DNA of 64,000 bases from Microthyrium microscopicum (lineage: Eukaryota; Ascomycota; Dothideomycetes; Microthyriales; Microthyriaceae): contig MU004237.1 in assembly GCA_010405405.1 (NCBI GenBank), positions 1,375,345 through 1,439,344 of the forward strand, read 5' to 3'. Made by a program: the position numbers and the translations under genes. Every line of letters begins with the position of its first letter. Positions within the stretch are counted from its first letter, which is position 1. Of the stretch, positions 34,165 through 44,456 are shown one piece after another. The notes under the pieces are model-generated. The model saw only the letters and a program-made list of their open reading frames with translations. It made no database searches and had not been told where the DNA came from.

Positions 34165-35935
34165 GATTGAAAAAGTGTCTTAATGTAGAATTGCTGTATC
34201 CGTCTCGACTCGGAATGAAACAAGCGATTCTATTATGCAGAGAACTTCTTTATCTGCTTCAGTGAGGGATGAAGTATGTGGCTTGCAGTATTTGATGGTA
34301 CCAGTGACAGCAAGTGTACCGATCGCCTCTGACAGTTGATGAAATATTGAAGGCTTTTGCTATACCTTGGATGTTTATTTGTGAAATTGATTAGAGATGC
34401 ATCTTTATGTCGGTGGATGCATCTCAATCATATTTCCTTGCAATGGCTCTGATCAAGACTGGAATCATCGCTGATGTCGGAGGCTTTCCTGGTGACCTCT
34501 TGCTCACGCGTGAACGCGTCTTCAAACAACAATATTTTATGGAAACCGTGTGTTTCTTTACATTTCTGGGATACTTTCACATATGTGACGTTGGTGGCGC
34601 ATCTAAGGGGTGATCGATATCGATGCTCACGGAGTAGACTCCGAATTATTACTCCTGAATTATTGTTCAACAACAAGAAATCGGTTTGGACATGAAGACC
34701 ATCAATTTTGATGCTGATGAGATCTAAGCCTACTTTTCTATAGGGTCCCATAACGATAAATCCGGCAATAGCTGTGAAGTTGACTCATGGTTGATTGACG
34801 ACTGCCTTATCGTGGCACAGATTTCTTCCAAGATGCAAAGTTGTCACTGCCTTTTATTTTCGAGCGGGAGAAATTGACCGGACATTCACATGGACCAACT
34901 TCTTCCTACTCGGCATAAATCGTGTTTATCTCATATTACACTTGTAGCCAAGTACTTGATCTAGTTTCGAGTCTAACTATCCGAATATCGTTCTGGAGTC
35001 CTTGCGTTTGTCATAGTAATCTAGCATTTCATCTTACAGCTGTACCGTAGTATGAATGGCCCTTTAAAAATATTCAGGGACTGCGACCATGACTCTTGCG
35101 ACCTAATGTAGACTTACTCAAGAGAAGACCAGAACAGACATTCGGTACTCCTATCAACTGCAGAAGTTGTATTATACTTCTCAGCATGTAGGACACATTG
35201 TGGTCTCCATGCTAGTCGTCTATGGGAATATGGAGAAAGGTACCTCGCTATTGGATACAGATAAGTTTAGGAGCATCGTGTTGTTCTTATAAGTTCAGGC
35301 TCAGTTGATTAGTTCAGTGTCTTTCAATATCACTGACTTTAGCCCTTGGAGAGCTACTGATTACGGCACGTCCCTCATGGTTTGATAATGCCCTTTTGCT
35401 CGCGAATTCTGAGAGACTAAAATCAAAGGCAACGTGTGTCGAAGATTAGTACTTAGGTTTATTCCACCGCGTTTTTATTACTCCGACGGTAGCTAGAGAC
35501 TCTCCTACCAGACGCAGGTACCACCTAAGCCTTCGTGACCGGTTTAAGCTTTTTGCTAGCTTTGAACATATGAATATCATAGTATGGTTGCGCTTTTCAA
35601 GGGTTTCATGCGGGGAACGAGATGGCATTATCCATGAATGGTCTTCCTTCAGAGCGGTTGTGGGGAGGAGGTACCTTGGAGTAATATCACATTTATCCCA
35701 TGAGTGCCCGATATCTTGCTTTCCACAGAATAAGCATACAGAATGTGTTTGATTGATCCCTTCTGACAATATGCGTGTCTAATAGGACGTTCAAAGTAGT
35801 TTGCGCTAAATTAGAATAAATCCAAGGAGGTTGAATGCCTATAACATAAAGAATCCATCCCATTTTGGTACTTGGCATGGACTACATCTAACTTCCAAGC
35901 ATTCAGATTCGTTCCTTTGGTTTAGCGCTCACATC
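34165..35935. other. Gene-poor 1.8-kb stretch
   Basis: No gene can be supported. A 107-codon minus-strand frame at 34,428-34,751 begins with ATG but has no motif. Another 107-codon frame at 35,446-35,769 begins without ATG and contains a Cys/His pattern (CLFCGKQDIGHSWDKC) that might be a decayed zinc-finger fragment. Composition is ordinary and not RIP-like. The last 100 bp are the leader of the following secreted-protein gene. Confidence 0.45.
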
Positions 35936-37306
35936 ATGAAATTCCACAATTTATCGATGGCTTTGGCCTACGGTGTCATGACAGTATCGGCGCTTAGCCC
36001 ACCAAAGATGATATCTACCAGCAGAGACTTGGACGCTGGCAAATTTTTGAATAATTTACAGAAACGAAGTCTCTCGGGTATGCGAGCTTTCCTACGCGTT
36101 ATGGCAAAGCACAGCCAATCGATAACAGCAACAATCAAGACCCTCACCGACCAAAATGCGTCGGCGCAAATGCCACGGCTGAACATGCAGCTACTGCAAA
36201 TGAGCAAAGAAATGTCCTCCGAAGCGAAAAAACTCAAGGCTTCCGGTACTCTGGGCATCACAGACCTTCTCACAGTCGTGACCGCCTCACAGCGCAAAGA
36301 ATACTCTGATCTAATCAACATTGAAATAAAAAATCTCCAAACGGTCATGAATGAACTCTTGGCTAAACGCAATGTGTTCATCTCGTCCCACACAGCCAAT
36401 GTTATTGCACCAGGCGTCAAAGCACAAGCCAAATCACTTGTTGAAGTCTTTGCCGTGATTCCAAGCCAGATTCCTTACAAGTCAACCATTAACTTCATCC
36501 TGGACAACGCGATCCGCTCGACGGCGAGTCAGCTGGGTAAAAGCGTGGGCAGTGTTATTCCTGGTTATACCGAGCCAGTACCGTACAGCGGCCTTTTCTC
36601 CAAAAACACACCAAAGCCTCAGTCTCAGAGTCCTTCAACCGCGTCTGGATCGCGAGGGTCGAAAGGATCGAAAGGAACGCCAGCAAAATCTCCCACTGCG
36701 CCAAAGGCTTCTGCTCCGACCTCCGCTGTTGGAATTTCATTGTCGTCGTTCTTGACTTATGAAGTCACAGGGTATCCGGTAGTATATGAATGGCTCCCAA
36801 CAAAAGGAGAGATAAGTCGCGCGACGCTGGATAGTATCGAAAAGGCAGTTAGTCAGGCTTTGGATACCGTCGTTTACTTTTTGAAAGGAGAGTGGAATAT
36901 CTTTCCTGACTTTTCGACCCTGGAAGGCACAATCTCTTGGCTGTTTGGTACTGGACCAAAGCCAGAGTTTAATCCCAAGGACGTTCAGGCGTTCTTTGAT
37001 ACTTTGATTAGTAAATTGGAAGAGCAGGTTGCGGCTTTGATACCTCAGTTGCTAGAATACCTGAAAGCACAAGGAATCAAAGACATTGGATCACTTCTCG
37101 GTGGTGGTGGTGGTGCTGCTGCTCCCACAGCAAACCCAGCGGTCGCACCAGCGTTAGGTCCACTCGGCGGACTTTTTGGTGGAAAGACATCGAAGTTGGG
37201 AGTGGTTGTATCTGGTCTACTGGAAGCCGGAGCACTTGCGGAGCTTATTGATGGAGTTCAAGCACCCGAAAACGCGTCAATTGCTAAGGGAATATCAGCG
37301 GTATAG
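35936..37306 (+). CDS. Secreted hypothetical protein, helical, with low-complexity linker
   Basis: A single exon encodes 456 residues. I chose the ATG at 35,936 rather than one 105 nt upstream because it starts a clean signal peptide (MKFHNLSMALAYGVMTVSAL). The first half of the mature protein (about 30-205) is alpha-helical and rich in Gln, Ser and Lys, with a KR pair near residue 43 that may be a processing site. A Ser/Pro/Lys-rich linker follows (about 225-262), then a second helical domain with aromatic residues (TYEVTGYPVVYEWLPTKGE, EGTISWLFGTGPKPEFNPK). A Gly/Ala-rich segment (LLGGGGGAAAP) and a hydrophobic end complete it. No catalytic motif was seen and no cysteine lies in the mature part. 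It resembles in general style the secreted protein at 41,627-42,778, also intronless. The function is unknown. Confidence 0.8.
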   Translation: MKFHNLSMALAYGVMTVSALSPPKMISTSRDLDAGKFLNNLQKRSLSGMRAFLRVMAKHSQSITATIKTLTDQNASAQMPRLNMQLLQMSKEMSSEAKKLKASGTLGITDLLTVVTASQRKEYSDLINIEIKNLQTVMNELLAKRNVFISSHTANVIAPGVKAQAKSLVEVFAVIPSQIPYKSTINFILDNAIRSTASQLGKSVGSVIPGYTEPVPYSGLFSKNTPKPQSQSPSTASGSRGSKGSKGTPAKSPTAPKASAPTSAVGISLSSFLTYEVTGYPVVYEWLPTKGEISRATLDSIEKAVSQALDTVVYFLKGEWNIFPDFSTLEGTISWLFGTGPKPEFNPKDVQAFFDTLISKLEEQVAALIPQLLEYLKAQGIKDIGSLLGGGGGAAAPTANPAVAPALGPLGGLFGGKTSKLGVVVSGLLEAGALAELIDGVQAPENASIAKGISAV

Positions 37307-37820
37307 GATGTTCGCTAAATCAAACCAAACCTAACCTATTCGAACCCTTTCCCGAAACTACCCATTCTTCCATCCATTAATACTAACAAGAAATCCGATG
37401 ATTGCAGCGTTCAACTGTATGTAACCCGATCCTGTAATGGGCTCAATAGTGAGCTTGATACAAGCATTTTTGAACAACAGATTATGAACAAGTCTTTTAT
37501 GGGAAGATCATATTAGGCAGGCTGATCTTCGTAACGATAGCGTGTAGACTGAAGACGGAAAAGCGTCTAGTGACAACCGATATATTCTATATCAAACCTT
37601 GACGGTCATTGTCACAACAACCTTATCAATTTGATTGATTGGAGTCCCATCAATGGCACAGCAATGCCCAGAACCCTAGCGACCTGGATATAGAGTAATC
37701 GCCTAGTCAGAACGAAGGATGATTCTGAATCACAATCCGCACAATTCCAAGGCCCACACAATACTACAGTCCACATAATGCGGCAGTTCATCCAGTCCTA
37801 CTCCGTACACCCACTTGGAC
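37307..37820. other. Convergent 3' flanks
   Basis: This intergenic stretch lies between two convergent genes. No gene, repeat or RNA recognised. Confidence 0.5.
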
Positions 37821-40759
37821 TCATAAAACAATAAGGAAGACGGCAAATGCCAAGAGCGTGAGTACAAGCAAAGAAGCGGAGAAGAGGAAGAGAAATCCCG
37901 CAACCAGGTGACTCAACAAACCTGGCTTTCCCTCCCCAGCAGCCTTGACGATAAGAACTTTGTCGACCGCCTTATCGCCGAGCTCCTTGAGTTGAGATGG
38001 GACATTGTCCACACCAGCACGAATGTCAGTCAACTCGCCTGGCTCGTTGCCACCAGTAGCTTGGACAACAATGTCATGGCTAGCCTTGATGTCAGCTGCC
38101 TTGAAGGCAATTGGGATCTTCTCGAGAGCAGCACGGATTTCGCTGACAGGAGCTTCTTCACCAACTTTCTGCTGACATCCAACTGCCTGCTCTTGCTCAT
38201 CGTGGTCATCATCTTCTAGAGGTACAACTCGGTAGCCCAAATGAATCTCCATGTTGTCAAGCAACCACTCCATTGGAGTGATGTAAGTTAGATCAACATT
38301 GTCCTTGTCGCCGCAATTATTACCCTTGATGCCGCCAAATAGCATACCGCAAATCCGACCACCAAGATCGAAGACTATAGATCCAGAATCGCCTTTGGCG
38401 GAGAATGCGGAATCAATTGGCGACATGACAGTCCAGGCTTTGGTTATTCGTCCATTGAAACGAAGAGTGGACTCAAGAGCGACGATTTTGCCGAATTTGA
38501 GCCCGGAAACGGCGCCAGACTGGCCAACAGCAATGCATGGCTGACCGTCTTTGTCTTTGTAGGGAGGATTGTCGAGCTCATCGATTGGGACAATGCCCTT
38601 CAGCTGGAGCTTTAGGATATGTTGAGGAGAATTGTCTTTGGAGAGTAGCATCTCGACCGGGATGGTGGACTCGTCAATCATCTTCCAGAAGGTTGCTTGA
38701 CCAATAGCTGGAATGATGATCTCGTTTTGGATTGGTGTTGAGAATTTGGTATTGTAGATTTTAACTAGAGCCCAATCTTGGTCGAAGGATGGTGTGCCAT
38801 TGACATCGAAGGTTTCGCGTTGCTCAGGAGCATGAAGGACTTTGCCAAAGACTCGTTTGGTCAAAGATGCATATCCATTGAGGACTGTGGCTGTAGAGCT
38901 GGCTCCATTCAGTCCATTTCCATTCAAGTCACTACCATTCGACTCGTCAGGGCTCGACCCATCGCCATGAGATGCATCAGCTACAGAATGCTCATCTTCA
39001 TGTCCAGCGTTGGCTTTCCATTGCGCACAAAAGCTCTTCTATAGCTCTTGAACAGCAACGAGAACGGCATCAGAGTGGTCGATCATCTCCTGAAAGGTCT
39101 CTCGATTGACGGAAGACAATTTGGGCTTCTGAAGATGGTCTTTGTAGTATTTTGCAGTGGTTCGGCTTCGGTTCTCTTGGGCTTTGAACTGATCGATAAC
39201 GTCTTCGAAGGCCAATTCCCCCAAATAGACGGCCTGTTTGTTGTCCGAGAGAGTGATGGTGGGTTCAGTGTCGGTGTCTAGGACGTGGCGACAAGTCAAT
39301 GCCAGATGATCTGGCGTTTTGAACGACATTGGAGCAAGAAATGATGTATCTCCTTCCGCTCCAGACGGCTTGACGGTAGCTTTTTGTAGGAATAATCCCA
39401 GGGTGCCTGTTATATGTTAGTTTCAGTGGACCAACAATCGCATCTTTCGCGACAGAATGGCCACATGCAAAACAACAGCATGCTCCCATCAATTGCGATG
39501 GCTACCATGCAACGCGCTTCGTGTTGGAGTTTTTTCTTTCCCACAAGAGGCTTCCGAGTCTCAATGATTGACCGAGTGAGATGGTAGATGCAGCATCTTT
39601 TACTTAGAAGCGTAGGTGGCAGCCAATCGAAGTTGATGGGAGTGTGTCATATACGCTGCGTCGTGCTGATAGTGACTTACCTGAACGTTTTGATTCGTTA
39701 TTGCCTCGAATTGAGCATCCATTGTGAGGCTGAAGCATGCGCTCTAGGTCAGAGACGCTAGAAGGCAGGCTGAAGCCAGTGGTTGTAGTGATGGTTTGCG
39801 CCGATTCGACACGAACCGACTCTCGGATCTCGCATTCGACGTTGGATAGATCATGCTTTTCCAAGATTTGAAGACACTTTTGAGCAATATCTAGACCTTT
39901 CGACCTAAAAACTGTTAGTAAATGGTCGATTTGAAGCGCGGGCGCGTCGACAAAACACATGGCTGGCTGCCATCAAGTGCGATAGGAGACATTGCATTTG
40001 ATGGGAGCTCGACAGGTGTTACGTCCACCGTTTGGGTACAAGACAAAGCTTACCAAGAAAGAGAATCAGGATCGACGCTTATCCACAGCACAACCGGGAG
40101 CGATTTGGGATCGACTGGAACGTAGTCGATTTCGCGAGCGCCAATACGAACAATGTCTATGCTGTTCCAAGCAACTGCATTGGAGTCTAAGATCCCAATT
40201 ATCTTGACAAGAATATCAGGATGTGCTTTCCAAGTTTGGATAATAGGATGATCGCGATAGTCGTAAAGGTACTTTCGAGTCGGGTGTGGAGGAGTATCAG
40301 GGGCCTGACCAGATTAGCTACTACTAAGTAGGTAGAGAAGGAAGGATATAATCACAAGTTCTCGCCATGGGGTTGTGGAAGTGCGCCCAACTAAGCGTGG
40401 AAGTGTTGGAAGACCATAGTAAAACCTGATTTTCTGTTAGCGGTGGTGGCAGCCGTAAGTCGATTGCAGACTTACCAAGTTTTCTCTTCCTCGGAAGGTT
40501 CAGCTGTGCGGGTGTCTGTAGCCATTGGCGAATTTGGAGCCTTTTGATCTTCAGAAAGATTGGCGGCGCTTGAGTTGGTAGCCATCGGCGAGCTCAGGGT
40601 AGAGCGCTGCGGTTTCAAAGATTTCCGTCGAGTAGTGGGCGTAAGATCTTGAATTTTTGATGATTTAGAAGAGTGCGTAGGTGTGGGCGCGGGGCTTCGA
40701 GATTTTGTAGGAGAATATTTAAAGGTCAAAGGTCTTAGATCTGCAGAAGAAGGGGCCAT
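37821..40759 (-). pseudogene. Trypsin-like serine protease with C-terminal membrane anchor, interrupted by an in-frame TAG
   Basis: Five exons (40,759-40,476; 40,425-40,356; 40,304-40,054; 39,904-39,681; 39,406-37,821) join in phase. The N-terminal 94 residues are basic and Ser/Pro-rich. The protease part has the catalytic His in LTCRHVL, the Asp in FDQDWALVKIYN and the Ser in KGDSGSIVFDLGGRICGM, in chymotrypsin-fold order. The C-terminus is a strong hydrophobic helix (LVAGFLFLFSASLLVLTLLAF) two residues from a short tail: a tail anchor. At 39,041-39,039 a TAG in the same frame separates the His from the Asp and Ser, while the frame runs on for another 406 codons. Read as written, the enzyme would lack two of three catalytic residues. 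Options are a recent nonsense mutation (CAG to TAG), readthrough, a sequencing error, or a weak 72-nt in-frame GT-AG intron at 39,110-39,039. All other parts look intact, so decay, if real, is recent. Confidence 0.75.
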
Positions 40760-41626
40760 ATTGAAGATTTATGGGGTTGTTACAGAATAGGTGAGGGAAA
40801 TATTACGAGAACAAGTAGGATCGATCTCTGGTTTGAGAGTCTTTTGGCGATGCTTGCTGAAGAGGGTAATTCGATTATGTTGGGAGTTCAACATCAAGGA
40901 GCGGGAGATTGGAAACTCATTATTTGAGTAAACATTGCTCCATATGTCTACAGTGACAGGCAAGGCTGGACAAGGCTGAAAAAGTGAAGTAATGTGGCTT
41001 GCCGCTAGTCAGATTAGCGCGTCGGGCCGAACCTTACGTTAAACTTGATCCTGGTCTAGCTCCGTTCAAAGTGATCCTCGCTGAGTTTGGTGAACTATAA
41101 CCATGGAACATCATTCCAAAGATAATAAATTTATGTTATTCTCAGAGGGATCTGGATCTGTTCGCCTCCAACTGCTACCAACAACAGCCAGTTTCGACCT
41201 TTTCAGCCCACGAGAGCCAACGCCAGTATTACAATGTCTAATATGTTGACTGAACCCACAGAGGTAAGTATTTGTAATCTTGTACAATAAGCTTGATGTG
41301 GATACCATCATATATTACATATGACTGCCATCGCACTCGATGGCGGCAGTTAATTGCGGTGGAATTTTGGCTGGAAAGACATTTCCGTCTTTGCAGGGCC
41401 TCATGACCTTGCGAAACTCACTTTCAAGTCTGATACTAACAAATTCAACAGTCTAGACTAGAGGCACTATGGAACGATGCAGAGGTTATATCATTATTGC
41501 TGAGTTGCTTCTTTAAGTAGAATCGTGGATTGCCTCAACATACACCAAGTACATAACATGACAATGCCTAATGGGAGCGCTTCGATGATACTCTTCCTTC
41601 ATCTAGACTTTTGATGGTTTCTTTGC
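40760..41626. other. Intergenic region
   Basis: About 870 bp holding the promoter of the protease gene and the 3' flank of the next minus-strand gene. No gene recognised. Confidence 0.5.
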
Positions 41627-42778
41627 CTATCTACAACCCTTGGGATACGAGCTGGGCCCCACGCACACCGGGGCGTCGTCGTCGTATACTTTCCCTGACC
41701 AAGTGTAAAGGAATTCACCTAGTTGAGCAAAGACGGGACTGTAAAGTTCTTGGTGTAATTTCCGAGCGTCAGTAGGAAGCTTGGCCTCGATAGCGAGAGC
41801 CATGTTCTTGATAGCCTTGTTTGTTGCTGTAACCAATTTTTCGATAACACGAGCCTGATTAGTTTTCAGAAGAAGGTATCTCTTTGAGTTGAGGGAAATA
41901 ACAAGTTTCTCAACCGATTGTAAGACATTTGAAGCTTCTGCCTCGACTTGCTTTACGCTTGATGAAGGGACGCTTGCGGCAGTTTCGATTTGTCGTATAG
42001 CATATCCAAAGTTGTTCTGCATCACCAAGTCTCTTTCTGCCAGTAATTGCGGACCTGGTCCTTCAGTGAAGCCTTTGACTTCTCCGTCTAGGCTTGCTAT
42101 CTCCTTGGTAATCGAGCGGATTGACGAAATGATAATTGAAGAGCCGTCTTGAGGTTGAGACAGAATACGCCAATCTTCGATACGGTCCTGTAAAGATGAT
42201 ATGATGGGCTGTATTGCGTCTCGGCTTACGGCCACAAGTTCTGGAGGCATTTTGCCTCCGATAAGACCAGACATATCTTGGATGTATCCCAAAATCTTTT
42301 CAAGAATCCTTACGACAAACTTCTCCTGTCCGCCTTTGACTAGTGAATCTTTTGCTTCGTTTAGAGTGCTTAGGAGAGACTCCATTTGCGGCTTTATAGT
42401 ATCTCCGATGGTTCCCTGGACTGTGAATGCTTCCTGGGTGGAAATACAAGTTGATTCTGCAAAAATGGAAAGACCTCTGTTGAGGTCTGCCATTGCAACG
42501 TTCCAGTTTTGAGATAACGTAGTTGGATCTGGAATGGATCCAAGAAAAGCCATGGTAGCGTATGTTATACCCCTCGCGATGCTCTGGACTCCTGATGTAA
42601 TGACTGAAGCTTGACGCTTCACCCTTGAATTTGTCGGGTGTAGTGCAACAGGGTCTGCACACGTCAGTTCGGCTGTCGAAACAATGGTGGCATCCTCTCG
42701 TTTTGCGAACGGATGATCAGTGACGGCAATCACTGAGCCGATGAGGAGTAGGAACGAATATCTGTCGGATAACCTCAT
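41627..42778 (-). CDS. Secreted helical hypothetical protein
   Basis: A single exon encodes 383 residues. A signal peptide (MRLSDRYSFLLLIGSVIAV) is followed by a KR pair (residues 26-27, HPFAKRED) and a second one (VKRQ), both possible Kex2-type sites. The mature protein is almost entirely alpha-helical, with a long stretch without Pro or Gly (about 270-340, including KQVEAEASNVLQSVEKLVI). Four cysteines (CADP, CISTQ, CVGP and the CR at the end) could form disulphides. This layout is common in fungal secreted proteins of unknown function, some of them cell-wall 'hydrophobic surface binding' relatives; no definite domain is recognised. The gene lies upstream of the protease gene on the same strand, 870 bp away. 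A 69-residue hydrophobic upstream frame ends by overlapping its start codon. Confidence 0.8.
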   Translation of the reverse strand: MRLSDRYSFLLLIGSVIAVTDHPFAKREDATIVSTAELTCADPVALHPTNSRVKRQASVITSGVQSIARGITYATMAFLGSIPDPTTLSQNWNVAMADLNRGLSIFAESTCISTQEAFTVQGTIGDTIKPQMESLLSTLNEAKDSLVKGGQEKFVVRILEKILGYIQDMSGLIGGKMPPELVAVSRDAIQPIISSLQDRIEDWRILSQPQDGSSIIISSIRSITKEIASLDGEVKGFTEGPGPQLLAERDLVMQNNFGYAIRQIETAASVPSSSVKQVEAEASNVLQSVEKLVISLNSKRYLLLKTNQARVIEKLVTATNKAIKNMALAIEAKLPTDARKLHQELYSPVFAQLGEFLYTWSGKVYDDDAPVCVGPSSYPKGCR

Positions 42779-42984
42779 GTTGGGTTTGTATCTTCTAAAC
42801 AGACGTAAGGAAAGGGCGTAAGCGTCAAATGATACTGATTTGAAGGTGAATTAGTAGCAGAACGCTGAAGTATGTGGCAGACAGCGATTAAAAACAAGAT
42901 AGAAAGGAACAAGATCAGCGGTCGAGAAAGGTTGGACGTCAAATACTGAATTACATTGAACCAAGAAGAAATTAGAGAGATCAC
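42775..42984 (-). CDS. Possible upstream open reading frame overlapping the secreted-protein start
   Basis: A 69-codon frame starts with ATG at 42,984 and stops with TGA at 42,777-42,775, sharing four bases (ATGA) with the start of the downstream secreted protein. The peptide has one hydrophobic helix (RPLILFLSILFLIAVCHILQ). If the leader is transcribed, this frame would be translated first and would control or re-initiate the main frame. It may equally be chance in promoter DNA. Confidence 0.25.
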   Translation of the reverse strand: MISLISSWFNVIQYLTSNLSRPLILFLSILFLIAVCHILQRSATNSPSNQYHLTLTPFPYVCLEDTNPT

Positions 42985-44456
42985 TATGAACCGAATTATA
43001 TCAATCGAATCCTACAACAAGGACCTATTTTCATTTCTCGGAATATATCCCAAAGGTAGCCTCTACGGTCTGGACATTAGTCTTACCACAGACGCTCTGT
43101 TCATATACTGTCTCGAGAAGGATCTCTGATCTTTAAGGATTGAATCCAATGAAGGGTGACAGATCGTATGACCCATCCAAGCAAATCGACATTCCCATTG
43201 GCAGCTAGGTCTGAGAGTAAAGATGAGCGATATTGGACCTGAACCTGAAGGTATAGTGACAGCAAGTATTTTCATTATTTGACTAAATATAAGGATCGTC
43301 TTCGGCGTTATTCATGACTTCGGTTAAGTTAATAAATTATAAGTTCCGCTCGCGAATCAACTTTAGAATGCGATAACCGATCAGAGTTAATAACCTTTGA
43401 GGACGCACGATGATTAGAAAAGAGTTCTAGACGAGTGGCCACCTGTGGCTTGCAAGCCGAGGAATGACAAATTGGAAGGATGCAACTAATATTGCAGATA
43501 AAGTTAACTGCAGAAAATGATTACCCGAGCATCGTAGTGATACCAGGCGAAGTCTAGTCGGAGTAATCATTGACATTTTTGCCAAACGAACTGATGCAAT
43601 CCGGAAATGCAGTGAAATAGATTTGCTTCGAGAGTAGAAGCAAGATAGGAACGTGCCAATCTTCTGTATTTCACTTTCCTGTATTATTGATATGATCTGG
43701 GGCTGTAGCATCGTTTCTGCTCATTGTTGGACTGGCAGGTGTTTGATGAACGACATGAACTGCCAGGCCCTAGGACTATTGTAGAAGCAACAAAGGAGGG
43801 AGTCTCAGACCACAAACACTGAAATCCTGTCTTAGCTCCAACATGCTGCCATATACTTGACAAAATCGAAAGCTTGCTATCACTGCTCTCGACGTAGAAT
43901 CGAAGGTAGACTCCTGGGAATGAACAGAAGTAACTTATGAGATTCAGGAGACATCAGGCTAGTAGGATCGAGCTGACGAAAGACTATTTATCTGTCTCTA
44001 ATGGTAACCCAGTACAACGGAGGATAAAAAAGTACAATAGCCTGCCCTTTCGACTCTCCAAAATGCCCAAGTGATATCATCTGTAGAACTTTTCGTGGAC
44101 ACACACCCTTAGATTAATTCAAGTACATTTCTGTATAAGATACTAGAATACAGGTATTCTGTCGGCTCCTTTTTGAGTACCGCTCTGTATGGCTGTAAAT
44201 TGACGCCTCACACGGTTATGGTCGCCAATAGCAGCCACAGTTACTGTGCCGCCTCCTGCAATTGGGTTTGATTTGATTGCGGGGCTATAGCAAGATCTCG
44301 AACACCATTCACGATCACAACATCTACCCGCGTACCTGTACGATGACTATGCTTCAAGACTACCTGCTTGGTGTTTGAGATATTGCACTTTGCCGTTCGC
44401 TCTTCAGCCTTGCACCAACGTTCAACTCCGGTCGGGATTCGTGACTACCTCTGATC
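42985..44456. other. Intergenic region between divergent genes
   Basis: About 1.47 kb between the secreted-protein gene (minus) and the Vps62-like gene (plus). Short frames have no motifs. No repeat or RNA gene recognised. The part up to 44,456 is the promoter and leader of the Vps62-like gene. Confidence 0.5.

Noticed and set aside
35446-35769. Minus-strand frame with a CLFCGKQDIGHSWDKC pattern
   Set aside because: It begins without ATG, Cys/His spacing does not match a CCHC knuckle, and no splice signals extend it. Kept only as a possible decayed fragment.
34165-35935. Possible hidden RNA gene in the gene-poor stretch
   Set aside because: No tRNA-like cloverleaf, Pol III boxes with terminator, or snoRNA box pattern could be recognised by eye.
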